This document shows positions 24,937 to 33,971 of a stretch of 64,000 bases of DNA, piece by piece. A model generated the notes under the pieces. It had not been told where the DNA came from. It made no database searches and saw nothing but the letters and a program-made list of their open reading frames with translations. The position numbers were made by a program, and so were the translations under genes. The DNA is taken from the NCBI GenBank assembly GCA_963718105.1, contig OY970352.1, forward strand, positions 3,968,001 to 4,032,000, in the 5' to 3' direction. The stretch is from DASYKT01 sp963718105. GTDB lineage: Bacteria; Acidobacteriota; Blastocatellia; Pyrinomonadales; Pyrinomonadaceae. The stretch's first letter is position 1. Each line of letters starts with the position of its first letter.

Positions 24937-25314
24937 TTAAAAATCGTCGTAGTCGTTGTCGGCGTGAAGCGCGGCAATTCGCTTTGGAGCTTGATTGTAA
25001 AGTTTCTTTTCCCATTTTTCCTGAGAGCTGACCAGTTCGAGCGCCGCCTGGGGGTGGGCGGCATTTCTCTCCAACCGGAGAACTTCTGCCTCTACCGCCA
25101 CCTCACGGTTCTTTTCGTCTATGACATAAAGATTGACCTTAGTGCCGACGTCGGGCAGCTCACGCGGCAAATGGATCAGCGTACCGCTGACGCCAATATT
25201 CTCGGTCAGCCCCTCTTCGACCTTGGGTTGGCCGTCCTGGCCTTTCCATTCGACCCGGACAGGCATCGCCAGCACATACCGGTCGCCTCTTCTTCTTTCT
25301 TCTGCCAATACCAT
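24937..25314 (-). CDS. PilZ domain protein
   Basis: 125 residues from ATG 25314 (MVLAEERRRG), with aaaggaag just upstream on the minus strand; an in-frame ATG at 25380 would add 22 residues without a visible ribosome site. The c-di-GMP motif is present: E-R-R-R-G-D-R-Y at the start for RxxxR, and the second motif is read as E-N-I-G-V-S-G (consensus [D/N]hSxxG; here Gly-Val-Ser, a slight variant). A single PilZ barrel without an effector domain suggests an adaptor that binds c-di-GMP and acts on a partner. The C-terminus is acidic (D-N-D-Y-D-D-F). Confidence 0.85.
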   Translation of the reverse strand: MVLAEERRRGDRYVLAMPVRVEWKGQDGQPKVEEGLTENIGVSGTLIHLPRELPDVGTKVNLYVIDEKNREVAVEAEVLRLERNAAHPQAALELVSSQEKWEKKLYNQAPKRIAALHADNDYDDF

Positions 25315-25380
25315 AACTTCCTTTCTGGTGGTTTCCGAGAGAAAGGGAAACTCTTGCAATATACGAAATCTGTATGGCAC

Positions 25381-25647
25381 CCGTCTATATTAAAAACGTG
25401 ATTTAAGAAAATTAATTTTCAAAACTTGTGGTGTTTAACGGCGTTCAACACAATATCTTGTGAGGGTGGACAGAATAGGTCTTTTTTGCTACCATTGATC
25501 TACATGTGACAAAGATATCCAAAAAATAGTCGCACAGTAATCTTAACCTAATCCCTTAAATTTACTTTTTACGCTGTGTGCATTTGCCGATGGGCGAAGT
25601 GTTTTTGTCATGTTTATTTTTATTTTTGAAGAAAGGAGGACAGTGTA
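25381..25647. promoter_or_regulatory. AT-rich leader upstream of the 3D-domain gene
   Basis: About 265 bases, clearly lower in GC than the surroundings, containing ggtggacagaataggtcttt and ending in the strong ribosome site gaaaggagga (25631-25640). A promoter and possibly an untranslated RNA leader lie here. No riboswitch class could be identified with confidence. Confidence 0.45.
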
Positions 25648-26238
25648 TTGATCAAAACTTCAGTTAAATTCAGTGTTTTATCTATATTACTATTCGTTTT
25701 AATTAACGTTTTCTATATTCAGCCTGACGCACAGGCTTTTCCATATAACAAATCGGATGCTTTACAAGTAGAAGTAACCCCGGTACCGGTAACCGAAGAA
25801 GCCTTACTTACCCCCCCAGTTGACGCAGTTGAGATACCTATCAACGATGCTTCAACCGTAGCGGTAAATACGACTTCCAAGGCGGCCCCTACATCTTTAG
25901 GCGCCGGAAAGACCGAACCGCTCGTGGTAACGACCGAAGCGCTCAGCGCGATGGGAGCATTTCGGGCAACCGCGTATTGTCTGAGAGGAAGGACCGCATC
26001 GGGCAGTGGCGTTCGCCGCGGCATCGTGGCGGCCGACCCGCGCGTTTTGCCGTTGGGCTCGCGCATTCAGGTTAATGCGGGAGCTTATAGCGGAACTTAT
26101 GTCGTCGCCGACACCGGCGGTGCCATTCGCGGACGTATTCTTGATTTCTGGGTTCCGAGCTGTGCCGAAGCAAATCGTTTCGGACGCCGCACGGTCCACG
26201 TTAGCAGAGTCGGACGTACAGTAAAAAAAGCTAAATAA
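25648..26238 (+). CDS. 3D-domain (MltA/RlpA-type barrel) exported protein
   Basis: 196 residues from TTG 25648, chosen because aaaggagg is eight bases upstream and no ATG or GTG fits. A hydrophobic signal segment at 10-25 is followed by a Thr/Val/Pro-rich linker (about 35-100) and the 3D domain: F-R-A-T-A-Y-C at about 109, then G-I-V-A-A-D-P-R-V-L-P-L-G-S, V-V-A-D-T-G-G-A and I-L-D-F-W, giving the three Asp residues that name the domain. Such domains occur in lytic transglycosylases and cell-wall resuscitation factors, so a peptidoglycan role is likely. The N-terminal half has unusually low GC. Confidence 0.85.
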   Translation: MIKTSVKFSVLSILLFVLINVFYIQPDAQAFPYNKSDALQVEVTPVPVTEEALLTPPVDAVEIPINDASTVAVNTTSKAAPTSLGAGKTEPLVVTTEALSAMGAFRATAYCLRGRTASGSGVRRGIVAADPRVLPLGSRIQVNAGAYSGTYVVADTGGAIRGRILDFWVPSCAEANRFGRRTVHVSRVGRTVKKAK

Positions 26239-26261
26239 CCAGGGTTGACAGGTTAGACCTA

Positions 26262-26294
26262 AAGCCGCTATCTATACAGGTAGCGGCTTTTTTA
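26262..26294 (+). terminator. intrinsic terminator of the 3D-domain gene
   Basis: Stem aaagccgcta/tagcggcttt followed by tttatt, about 25 bases after the stop. Confidence 0.85.
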
Positions 26295-26296
26295 TT

Positions 26297-26355
26297 GGGA
26301 GCGCGGACGTCCCGCCCGCAACGAACGCTGCGCGTTCGAAACGCATCTGCTCCCA
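26297..26355. repeat. GGAGCGCGGACGTC palindrome (variant)
   Basis: Reads gggagcgcggacgtcccgcc and continues with cgaacgctgcgcgttcg, then ctgctccca. The internal piece is shared with the repeat at 2019-2123 (gccgcgttcgaacgcatctgct). Confidence 0.8.
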
Positions 26356-26394
26356 GCTTTAACCTTTTTGCGCTCTCAGGTAACATCTATTTTA

Positions 26395-27441
26395 ATGCCT
26401 GACGAAACTTCTCGATCGCCCGGTGAGGTTCTGGTACACGTCACCCGCGGCGGCACGCTTGAATCCCTGCACCGGGGCCATCTTGTCATTCTTGATGGCG
26501 GCGGCAATACGATCACTTCTCTGGGTGACACGGAAAGAGTGGCGTTCATCCGTTCGTCCTCCAAGCCGCTGCAGGTAATGCCATTTGTAATGAGCGGCGG
26601 GGCCGAAGAACTCGGTTTCACCGAAAAAGAGATCGCGCTGGCATGCGGTTCCCATGGCGGCGAACCGATGCACACCGAGACCGCCGCGGCGATGCTGGAT
26701 AAAGCCGGCCTGGGTGAAAAAGATCTGCGCTGCGGCACGCACACGCCGTTCAATGAAGCCGCCGCCCGCGCCCTCAGCGAAGCCCACCGTGAACCTAACC
26801 AGCTTCATAATAATTGCTCCGGCAAGCACGCAGCCATGCTGGCCTTTGCCAAATATCTCGGCACGCCGCTAAACAATTATGAAATGCCTGAGCACCCGAT
26901 CCAGCAAAAGATGCTCGGCATGATGGCCAAGATGTGTGAGATATCGCGCGAGGAAATAAAGATCGGCATCGATGGCTGCTGCGCGCCGAACTTTGCGCTG
27001 CCGCTCATAAATATGGCCCGGGGATTTTCTCATTTGGCTTATCCGCCCGAAAATTTCGATGAAGAATTGCGTAAAGCATGTCGCCGGGTGGCCTCGGCCA
27101 TGATGGATTATCCGGAAATGATCGGCGGCACCGAACGGCTGGATACGCTGATAATGCAGTGCCTGAAGGGGCAAATGATCTCCAAGATCGGGGCGGAAGG
27201 TGTCTGGCTGGCGGGTATTTTACCATCGCCCAAATTCGAAACCGGCCTGGGGATCGCCCTTAAGATAGAGGACGGCAACGACAACCGCGCCCGGGCAGCC
27301 GCCGCGCTGGAGATCTTAAAACAGTTGGGCATTTTGGACGAAGCTGATCATCGGATGCTGTGGGAACATTCGCCGCTGGCGATAAAAAATCGGCGCGGTG
27401 ATATAGTGGGTGAGGTTAAGCCGGTCTTTAATATTTTATGA
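26395..27441 (+). CDS. asparaginase, rhizobial-type (Asparaginase_II family)
   Basis: 348 residues from ATG 26395 (MPDETSRSPG); a TTG 27 bases upstream is in frame. It belongs to the class 3 family of L-asparaginases, unrelated to E. coli AnsA/AnsB. Visible active-site parts: R-S-S-S-K-P-L-Q (Ser and Lys of the catalytic pair), A-C-G-S-H-G-G-E, H-N-N-C-S-G-K-H-A-A-M-L and I-D-G-C-C-A-P-N, whose Cys and Lys bind zinc in studied relatives. No signal peptide, so cytosolic. The stop overlaps the next start (ATGA), so the gene downstream is coupled. Confidence 0.92.
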   Translation: MPDETSRSPGEVLVHVTRGGTLESLHRGHLVILDGGGNTITSLGDTERVAFIRSSSKPLQVMPFVMSGGAEELGFTEKEIALACGSHGGEPMHTETAAAMLDKAGLGEKDLRCGTHTPFNEAAARALSEAHREPNQLHNNCSGKHAAMLAFAKYLGTPLNNYEMPEHPIQQKMLGMMAKMCEISREEIKIGIDGCCAPNFALPLINMARGFSHLAYPPENFDEELRKACRRVASAMMDYPEMIGGTERLDTLIMQCLKGQMISKIGAEGVWLAGILPSPKFETGLGIALKIEDGNDNRARAAAALEILKQLGILDEADHRMLWEHSPLAIKNRRGDIVGEVKPVFNIL

Positions 27442-27980
27442 ACGAAGCAGCACAACAAAGCGCCCCACCAAAATTGAGGCGGAGTACGGATGGTCAATTG
27501 GACAACGGCTCGGTGGCCGATGTATTGGAGTGGTTTTTGAATAATGACCAGCGCGTCGCGCTCGTCAGGCATCCCCATGTCGAGGAGCTTTTTGTCTGGA
27601 AACAGCAGGACGACAAGACGAGCGGCATTACTCCTTCTCCCTTCACCACGGCCGAAGAGCGCTTTGCCATCGGCATTGTGTTGGCGCTGCAGGAAAACGA
27701 TTCCCAGCCGCTGCTGCAAATGTGGATCACCGATGTGCTGGAAGCTTTAGGCCAGGCCAAAGAAACGACCGAGCAGATCGATCACAGTTATAAACTGGAA
27801 ACCAGTCAGGGAAAGTCGCCGGTCGAGGAAGCTAACAAAATTCCTTCGAACACCGAAAAACGTCTATATCTTACCGGCAGTTGGTTGGAAGCGCTCTGCA
27901 CCGCCGAAGCGCGTGTCCTCGGTTGGATCTATCAGGAGATCTACGGCGTGACCTTTGAACCCAGCCAGCCTCCGGCGTAA
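27438..27980 (+). CDS. conserved hypothetical protein coupled to asparaginase
   Basis: 180 residues, starting inside the asparaginase stop codon, so translation is coupled. It is soluble, mostly helical and acidic. A region P-H-V-E-E-L-F-V-W-K-Q-Q-D precedes a variable T/S-rich loop, and the C-terminal half has W-L-E-A-L-C-T-A-E-A-R-V-L-G-W-I-Y-Q-E-I-Y-G. No catalytic motif, metal site or membrane segment is visible and no family was recognised. Context only suggests a link to amino-acid use. Confidence 0.75.
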   Translation: MNEAAQQSAPPKLRRSTDGQLDNGSVADVLEWFLNNDQRVALVRHPHVEELFVWKQQDDKTSGITPSPFTTAEERFAIGIVLALQENDSQPLLQMWITDVLEALGQAKETTEQIDHSYKLETSQGKSPVEEANKIPSNTEKRLYLTGSWLEALCTAEARVLGWIYQEIYGVTFEPSQPPA

Positions 27981-27995
27981 ATTTTTCGGCTACGG

Positions 27996-28107
27996 GTCAA
28001 GTCAGTACCGGGAACGTAGTGACCGGCTCTGAGCGAAGCGAATTGTTCACACGTTACACTACCTAAGCGATAAAGCCAGCCGGTCACTACGTTCCCGGTA
28101 CTGACCT
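27996..28107. repeat. inverted repeat (ggtcagtaccgggaacgtag)
   Basis: Arms of about 34 bases: gtcagtaccgggaacgtagt extending to gaccggct, and its return agccggtcactacgttcccg. It separates two convergent genes. Inner sequence is a less perfect second stem (ctgagcgaagcg). Confidence 0.85.
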
Positions 28108-28117
28108 CATGCTCTAA

Positions 28118-28957
28118 TTATTTCCCGCCGAAAGTATTGCATTGCCGCAGATCGCCCGTCTTGAATCCTTGCGAAAACCAGGTCATCCGTTCACGGGCCG
28201 AGCCGTGGGTGAAAGAATCGGGCACTACAAAGCCTTGCGACCGCTTTTGGATCTGGTCGTCGCCTACGGCCGAAGCCGCGCGTAAAGCTTCCTCGATATC
28301 GCCGGTCTCGATCAACCCCTTGCCCTGCGCGTATTTTGCCCAGATGCCGGCGTAGCAATCCGCCTGGAGTTCGAGCCGCACGGAATATTGATTTGCCTGG
28401 GTGCGGCTGCCCTGCGACTGTGCCTGCGAAACCTTGTCCATCGTTCCCAGCAGATTTTGCACATGGTGGCCCACTTCGTGCGCAATGACATAAGCCTCTG
28501 CGAAATCGCCGGGCGCCTTAAATTCATCTCTCAGCTCGCGGAAAAAAGAGGTGTCGAGATAAAGCTGTTCGTCACCGGGGCAATAGAACGGGCCGACCGA
28601 AGAGCTGCTGGTGCCGCAGGCGGAGCGCACCGCCTCGGAATAAAGAACGAGTTTAGGCTGGCGATACCTGGCGCCGTTACGCTGAAAAACATCGTTCCAG
28701 GCGTCCTCGGTGCTTCCTAAAACGCTGGCGACGAATTTTTTTTCGTCGTCATTTTGCGGGGCAGTCTGGTTTTGCGTCGGAACATCGGTGTCCGCCGGCA
28801 ACTGCTGCAGCAGCGTCCGCGGGTCCTGGCCGCAAAGCAGCGCCAGAACAATAATAACGATCGTACCCAGGCCGCCGCCGCCGATCGCAATATTGCGTCC
28901 CGAAAACCCGCGGCGGTCTTCGACATTAGAACTTTGTCTTTGGTCTCTCCAGCGCAT
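28118..28957 (-). CDS. YpfJ-like neutral zinc metallopeptidase
   Basis: 279 residues. The opening M-R-W-R-D-Q-R-Q-S-S-N-V-E-D-R-R-G is the hallmark of the KPN_02809/YpfJ family, followed by one membrane helix (about 24-43), a short low-complexity linker and the peptidase domain with V-I-A-H-E-V-G-H-H-V-Q-N-L-L-G (HExxH) and the distal E-L-Q-A-D-C-Y-A-G-I-W-A. The second Asp/Glu-containing segment is the third-ligand helix. The active domain should face the periplasm. Substrates are unknown. The end T-W-F-S-Q-G-F-K-T-G-D is also family-typical. Confidence 0.93.
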   Translation of the reverse strand: MRWRDQRQSSNVEDRRGFSGRNIAIGGGGLGTIVIIVLALLCGQDPRTLLQQLPADTDVPTQNQTAPQNDDEKKFVASVLGSTEDAWNDVFQRNGARYRQPKLVLYSEAVRSACGTSSSSVGPFYCPGDEQLYLDTSFFRELRDEFKAPGDFAEAYVIAHEVGHHVQNLLGTMDKVSQAQSQGSRTQANQYSVRLELQADCYAGIWAKYAQGKGLIETGDIEEALRAASAVGDDQIQKRSQGFVVPDSFTHGSARERMTWFSQGFKTGDLRQCNTFGGK

Positions 28958-29021
28958 AATGTATTGCTGTATTATAGCCGTGGCGAAAACAAACTGCTAA
29001 TAAATTATTCATTAACCTTCT

Positions 29022-29921
29022 ATGACGCTCCCTATGACAATAGATGATTGGAAACAGTCGGGAAAATATTTCACCTACGGCGGCCACCCGATCTTTTACC
29101 GGAATAATTCGCGTGATAATTCGCCTAATAGTTCGACGGACAAAGAAGCGACACTTTTACTGCACGGTTTTCCTTCGTCATCTTTCGACTTTCACAAAAT
29201 CTGGAACCGGCTTGATGAAAGCTTTCCGCTGCTCGCCTACGACATGATCGGTTACGGATTTTCCGCCAAGCCGCGCAATTTTTCCTACACGACCTTCGAC
29301 CAGGCCGATCTGCTGCAGGAGCTTTTGCAGCATTTGGGAATTACCGATGTCCACATTATCGCGCACGACTACGGCAATACCATCACTCAGGAACTGCTCG
29401 CTCGCGCGGAAGAAAAGCGGTTAAATTTTCAGGTCCAGTCGATCTGTATGCTCAACGGCGCTTTGTTTCCCGAAACTCATCGCCCCGTTTTGGCGCAGAA
29501 AATTCTCATCTCGCCGGTGGGCTTTCTTTTTGCGAAATTAATTTCCGATAAAAAATTTGAACGAAGTTTTTCCGCTATCTTTGGCAAAGATACCAAACCG
29601 ACCGGAGAAGAGCTGGCGGATTTCCGCACCGTATTTAAATACAATGACGGGAAAAAGATCGCCCATAAATTGATCCGCTATATGAGTGAGAGAAAAATTT
29701 ACCGCGAGCGCTGGGTCGGCGCGCTGCAGCGAACAAGCATCCCTTTCAGGTTTATTAACGGCCTCGACGATCCGGTTTCCGGCGCGCATCTCGTCGCTCG
29801 CTTTCGTGAAATAATGCCGCAAACGGATATCATCGAACTGCCCGGCATCGGCCATTACCCTCATTTCGAATGCCCTGAGAAAGTTTTGCAATTGTATTTT
29901 GAGTTTCGGAGCGGCCTTTAA
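29022..29921 (+). CDS. alpha/beta hydrolase with Asp nucleophile (haloalkane dehalogenase/epoxide hydrolase-like)
   Basis: 299 residues; ATG 29022 or 29034. Oxyanion region L-L-L-H-G-F-P-S-S-S-F-D-F; nucleophile elbow I-I-A-H-D-Y-G-N-T, where Asp replaces the usual Ser, as in haloalkane dehalogenases, epoxide hydrolases and the MEST-like group; acid in N-G-L-D-D-P-V-S-G; histidine in G-I-G-H-Y-P-H-F-E. A helical cap lies between about 145 and 220. No signal peptide, so cytosolic. The Trp next to the nucleophile that marks dehalogenases (D-W-G) is Tyr here, which favours epoxide-hydrolase or MEST-type chemistry. Confidence 0.85.
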   Translation: MTLPMTIDDWKQSGKYFTYGGHPIFYRNNSRDNSPNSSTDKEATLLLHGFPSSSFDFHKIWNRLDESFPLLAYDMIGYGFSAKPRNFSYTTFDQADLLQELLQHLGITDVHIIAHDYGNTITQELLARAEEKRLNFQVQSICMLNGALFPETHRPVLAQKILISPVGFLFAKLISDKKFERSFSAIFGKDTKPTGEELADFRTVFKYNDGKKIAHKLIRYMSERKIYRERWVGALQRTSIPFRFINGLDDPVSGAHLVARFREIMPQTDIIELPGIGHYPHFECPEKVLQLYFEFRSGL

Positions 29922-29957
29922 TTTCCGGCCGCTCACCATTCCGGTCAAAACACACTA

Positions 29958-31124
29958 TTACCAGACCATGACCGCTGTTTCATCTTCCCTTTCGGCATAG
30001 TACAGACGAAGCCGGAGCACGTATTTTCTGCCGCTCAGCAATTTGATCTTTATGTTGGCATTGCGATCTTCGCCGCCGTCATCGTCGCCGGCCAGGAAAC
30101 GCGTCTCGCCGCCGTCATCTTCAAATAAGACCATCACCGTGTCGGATGCCCCGAAAGTGCTGATCTCGTAGTTTCTGGTTGCCGTCGGCGCGATCGAAAA
30201 GTCCTTTTGCTCTCCGGGTGAAAGCAGTAATTTGATAGATTCGGCTATTTTCATTTCCTGTGGTTCCCCGGCCCCGCCTTGCGCCGGGTAAAATCTCTTG
30301 ATCCACAAAACGTCCCGGGCCGACAATCCGCCCGCCGGATGGATCCCTGCCGTGCGGTATTGTTCCGGTAATCTGACCAGACCGGGTTCAAATGGATAAT
30401 GCATAATGGAATTGGGATCCCACTCGGAACCCTGCACGGTATCGGATGGAATCTTCCGGATAATATTAAAAAATGTCTTATCCCTGCTCCACCTATTCGG
30501 CGGTAAAGCGAGCGCGGCATAAACAGCCTCCTCGTCCCAGACGATCCCGCCGGTCGGATTTTGATGCTCGTGATTAAACCCTATAGTGTGTCCGATCTCA
30601 TGAACTGCCGTATCTATTTCTCTGGGACTCCGGGTAAGGTCCCAGCCGAAGTTCATTGTCCGTTCATTGCGGCCGGGAACCAGATCGATAATGTCCCGCC
30701 CGACATATGACCAGGCGCCGTCTCCCCGTTCGAAACCGATGCGGATCTCCGCTTCATCGCGGGAATTGACTTCCTGAAACTTGAGCCCGATCCCGACGTC
30801 TTTCCACTTTTTAAAAGCATTTCGTACAACATTCTTTTCCTGTTCGGTGGTTTTCCAGGGGCGAAACGGGCCCCCGCCAACAATGCGGCCGTCTGTGTTC
30901 TCGTTAAAAAAATAGTATCTGAGCGTGGTACCGTTCACCCATTTTTTGTTCGAGTCGAGTATTAGCTCTAATCTGCCGGGGCCTACGGACGAAGAGAAAA
31001 CTTCCGGTATCACTTCGGGAACCGAGCAAACTTGCGAAAAGCCGCTCGCCGGCGTTGCGGTATATTCGGTCGTCCTGTCCGGGGTTGGGCTTTCATAATC
31101 TTTTGTTTTGTTACTATCGGTCAT
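29958..31124 (-). CDS. astacin-like (M12A) metzincin protease, leaderless
   Basis: 388 residues. The zinc motif H-E-I-G-H-T-I-G-F-N-H-E-H at about 174-186 has the full HExxHxxGxxH form, and S-I-M-H-Y-P gives the Met-turn with Tyr. The strand E-I-R-I-G-F-E-R-G-D-G-A-W-S-Y-V-G precedes it, as in astacins. A C-terminal domain (about 295-388) is rich in beta strands and acidic loops (G-D-D-D-G-G-E-D-R), like pre-peptidase C-terminal domains. The N-terminus is hydrophilic, with no signal peptide and no recognisable propeptide, so normal Sec export is unlikely. Confidence 0.88.
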   Translation of the reverse strand: MTDSNKTKDYESPTPDRTTEYTATPASGFSQVCSVPEVIPEVFSSSVGPGRLELILDSNKKWVNGTTLRYYFFNENTDGRIVGGGPFRPWKTTEQEKNVVRNAFKKWKDVGIGLKFQEVNSRDEAEIRIGFERGDGAWSYVGRDIIDLVPGRNERTMNFGWDLTRSPREIDTAVHEIGHTIGFNHEHQNPTGGIVWDEEAVYAALALPPNRWSRDKTFFNIIRKIPSDTVQGSEWDPNSIMHYPFEPGLVRLPEQYRTAGIHPAGGLSARDVLWIKRFYPAQGGAGEPQEMKIAESIKLLLSPGEQKDFSIAPTATRNYEISTFGASDTVMVLFEDDGGETRFLAGDDDGGEDRNANIKIKLLSGRKYVLRLRLYYAEREDETAVMVW

Positions 31125-31378
31125 ATTTATTTACCTCAAAAATACAGAATTCTATATCCGCTGGAAGAACGAAGTATTCCGCAGAATCGCTCGGGCCGCG
31201 GATCGTGGGCCAGTAAAAGATCTTTTAGCGCAATATTTTTAATGGCCTACTTAAGAACGCACCAATGAAATGCGCAAAACTATCATTAACCGGAAATTTT
31301 TTCTTAACGAATTTATGGAAGGGTTATAAAGGTAAAGGATATAAGCGATGGAAACACAGGCGTTAAGCCCGCTAATTT

Positions 31379-33748
31379 CTATTTCAGTTTTAGATTTCTC
31401 AGCCGCAGCGCATTCACTATCACCGAAACCGAGCTGAAGGTCATTGCCGCGCTGGCGATCATCGGTGAAAGCAGCAGCCCGAAAAAGGGATATAGAATAC
31501 CCGCCGCTATCGGCACGCCGAGCACGTTATAGAGAAATGCGAAGAATAAATTCTGGCGGATGTTTGCCATCACGGCGCTGCTTAGTTTTCGCGCCCGCAC
31601 GATGCCGCGCAGATCGCCTTTTACAAGCGTGATATCCGCGCTTTCCATTGCGACATCGGTGCCGGTCCCCATCGCGATTCCGACGTCGGCTGCGGCAAGC
31701 GCCGGCGCGTCGTTGATGCCGTCGCCCGCCATGGCGACTATTTTCTGCGCGTCCTGAAATTCTTTTATCACGGCGTTTTTACCTTCCGGTAAAACTTCCG
31801 CCTTTATTTGCGATATGCCTAATTGTTTCGCGACCGCGTTTGCTGTTACGCGGTTGTCGCCGGTCAGCATCACGATCTCCAGGCCTTTTTTTTGCAGCTC
31901 GCCGATGGCTTCGCGCGCGGAATCCTTCACCGTATCCGCTACACCGAGAAGCCCGGCGCACTTTCCGTCGGCGGCAACGAACATCACCGTCTGCCCTTCA
32001 TTTCTCAAAGCCTCTGCCTGGCCCAGCAAGTGATCGTCGACCGTGAAGCCCAGTTGCTCGATAAAATTCTGATTTCCCAGCGCGGCTTGTTTTCCGTTAA
32101 CAAAACCGATGACGCCTTTTCCCGTCACGGACTTAAAACCTTCCGCCGAAAATATTCTAACGCCGCGTTCTTTCGCCCCGGCGACGATCGCTTCCGCCAG
32201 CGGGTGTTCGCTGTGATTTTCCAGGCCGGCTGCAATGCTTAGAAGTTCGTTCTCGCCCCCCTTTTCACTGGTGTTTGAAACTATCGAGACAAGCCGCGGG
32301 TTTCCTTCCGTTAGCGTTCCTGTCTTGTCCAGCACCAGTACATTTACTTTCCTCAGCACTTCCAGCGCCTCGGCCGTCTTTACCAGCACGCCCGCCCGCG
32401 CTCCGCGCCCCGTTCCGACCATGATCGACATCGGGGTCGCCAGCCCCAGCGCGCACGGGCAGGCGATTATCAATACCGCGATAGCATTTGCCAGCGCATA
32501 AGCAAGCGGCGGATCGGGCCCGAGAAACATCCAGGCAATAAAAGTAATTATTGCCGCGACGATCACGGCCGGAACAAAATAAGCCGAAACCACATCGGCC
32601 AGGCGCTGGATCGGTGCGCGGCTGCGCTGCGCCTCACTGACCATTTTTACGATCTGCGCCAGCAGCGTATCGCTGCCCACGCGTTCGGCGCGCATTACAA
32701 AACTGCCGGTGCCGTTAATTGTGCCGCCGGTTACTTTGCTGCCGGTTTCTTTTTCAACCGCGATCGGTTCACCCGTAACCATCGATTCATCGACCGAGCT
32801 GTGGCCTTCGACCACGCTGCCGTCCACCGGAATTTTTTCGCCGGGCCGCACGCGCAGCATCGCCCCCACCTGAACATGCTCGAGCGGAATATCTTCTTCT
32901 TCACCACCGTCCGGCATCACCACGCGCGCGGTTTTCGGCTGAAGGCCAAGAAGTTCCCTGATAGCGCTGGAAGTTTTGCTGCGCGCGCGCAGTTCCAAAA
33001 CCTGCCCCAGCAGAACGAGTGTAGTGATCACTGCCGCTGCTTCGAAATAGAGCGGAACCGCGCCGCCGTGGCCCCGCAGCATATGCGGAAATATATCGGG
33101 AATAAAAAAAGCGATGATGCTATACACCCACGCCGTACCGGTACCGAGCGCGATCAGCGTAAACATGTTCAGGCTGCGGTTGATGACGGACATTACTCCG
33201 CGTTCAAAAAACGGCAGCCCGCCCCACAACACTACCGGTGTCGCCAGCATTAGCTGTATCCATCCTGTCGCGCCCGCCGGTAAAACTTTCGTCAAGGGCC
33301 CAACCGTTAAGCTGGCGGGCAGCATCTCCGCCATACCCAGCAAAAAAACCGGCAGCGCCAAAACAGCGCAGATCCAAAACCGGCGCGTCATATCACGCAG
33401 CTCGGAATTATCTTCCTCAGCGTCCAGCGAAAAAACTTTCGGTTCGAGCGCCATCCCGCAGATCGGACAGCTTCCCGGTCCTATCTGCACTATTTCGGGA
33501 TGCATCGGACAGGTGTACTCGACATCGGCTGCTTCGGCTTTTTCCTGGACTTTTTCTTGTCTGGGGGCGAGGTAATATTCCGGGTTTTGCCTGAATTTAT
33601 TCAGGCAGCCGGGGGCGCAGAAATAGTAAGTTTTATTTTTGTATAAAAAACTACCAACGGCGGTTTCCGGCGAGACCGTCATTCCGCACACGGGATCTAA
33701 AACATTTTCTTTGCCCGTCGCTCTGTCAGGTAGATTTTTATCGTCCAT
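31379..33748 (-). CDS. copA: copper-translocating P1B-type ATPase with YHS and HMBD domains
   Basis: 789 residues. Order: YHS domain (about 16-60, D-P-V-C-G-M-T-V), a heavy-metal-binding domain (about 78-105, Y-T-C-P-M-H-P ... C-P-I-C-G-M), eight membrane helices with the transport motif I-A-C-P-C-A-L-G-L-A-T-P (about 430), phosphorylation site D-K-T-G-T-L-T-E-G (about 472), nucleotide motif H-P-L-A-E-A-I, and hinge G-D-G-I-N-D-A-P-A-L (about 675). The usual N-terminal CXXC HMA domain is replaced by YHS-HMBD, as in many environmental Cu/Ag exporters. It pumps monovalent copper or silver out of the cytosol. No CueR- or CsoR-type regulator is adjacent. Confidence 0.95.
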   Translation of the reverse strand: MDDKNLPDRATGKENVLDPVCGMTVSPETAVGSFLYKNKTYYFCAPGCLNKFRQNPEYYLAPRQEKVQEKAEAADVEYTCPMHPEIVQIGPGSCPICGMALEPKVFSLDAEEDNSELRDMTRRFWICAVLALPVFLLGMAEMLPASLTVGPLTKVLPAGATGWIQLMLATPVVLWGGLPFFERGVMSVINRSLNMFTLIALGTGTAWVYSIIAFFIPDIFPHMLRGHGGAVPLYFEAAAVITTLVLLGQVLELRARSKTSSAIRELLGLQPKTARVVMPDGGEEEDIPLEHVQVGAMLRVRPGEKIPVDGSVVEGHSSVDESMVTGEPIAVEKETGSKVTGGTINGTGSFVMRAERVGSDTLLAQIVKMVSEAQRSRAPIQRLADVVSAYFVPAVIVAAIITFIAWMFLGPDPPLAYALANAIAVLIIACPCALGLATPMSIMVGTGRGARAGVLVKTAEALEVLRKVNVLVLDKTGTLTEGNPRLVSIVSNTSEKGGENELLSIAAGLENHSEHPLAEAIVAGAKERGVRIFSAEGFKSVTGKGVIGFVNGKQAALGNQNFIEQLGFTVDDHLLGQAEALRNEGQTVMFVAADGKCAGLLGVADTVKDSAREAIGELQKKGLEIVMLTGDNRVTANAVAKQLGISQIKAEVLPEGKNAVIKEFQDAQKIVAMAGDGINDAPALAAADVGIAMGTGTDVAMESADITLVKGDLRGIVRARKLSSAVMANIRQNLFFAFLYNVLGVPIAAGILYPFFGLLLSPMIASAAMTFSSVSVIVNALRLRNLKLK

Positions 33749-33971
33749 CTCTTTTGCCGTATCTGCTTATATCTATTGGGTTAACCGCTTCTTTCGTCGT
33801 CAGGGCGGCTTATTTTTGCTAAACCCGTGATTCTAAATACGATAATTTTATTTTATCAGGGCAGATTATTTCTTGACAGCTACTAAGTATAATTTTTATT
33901 ATAACTTACAGAGTCTTTCGTAGTCCTCGGTGTTTTTTGTCTCCAATTTCAGAATCTCAGAGGAATTAGCC

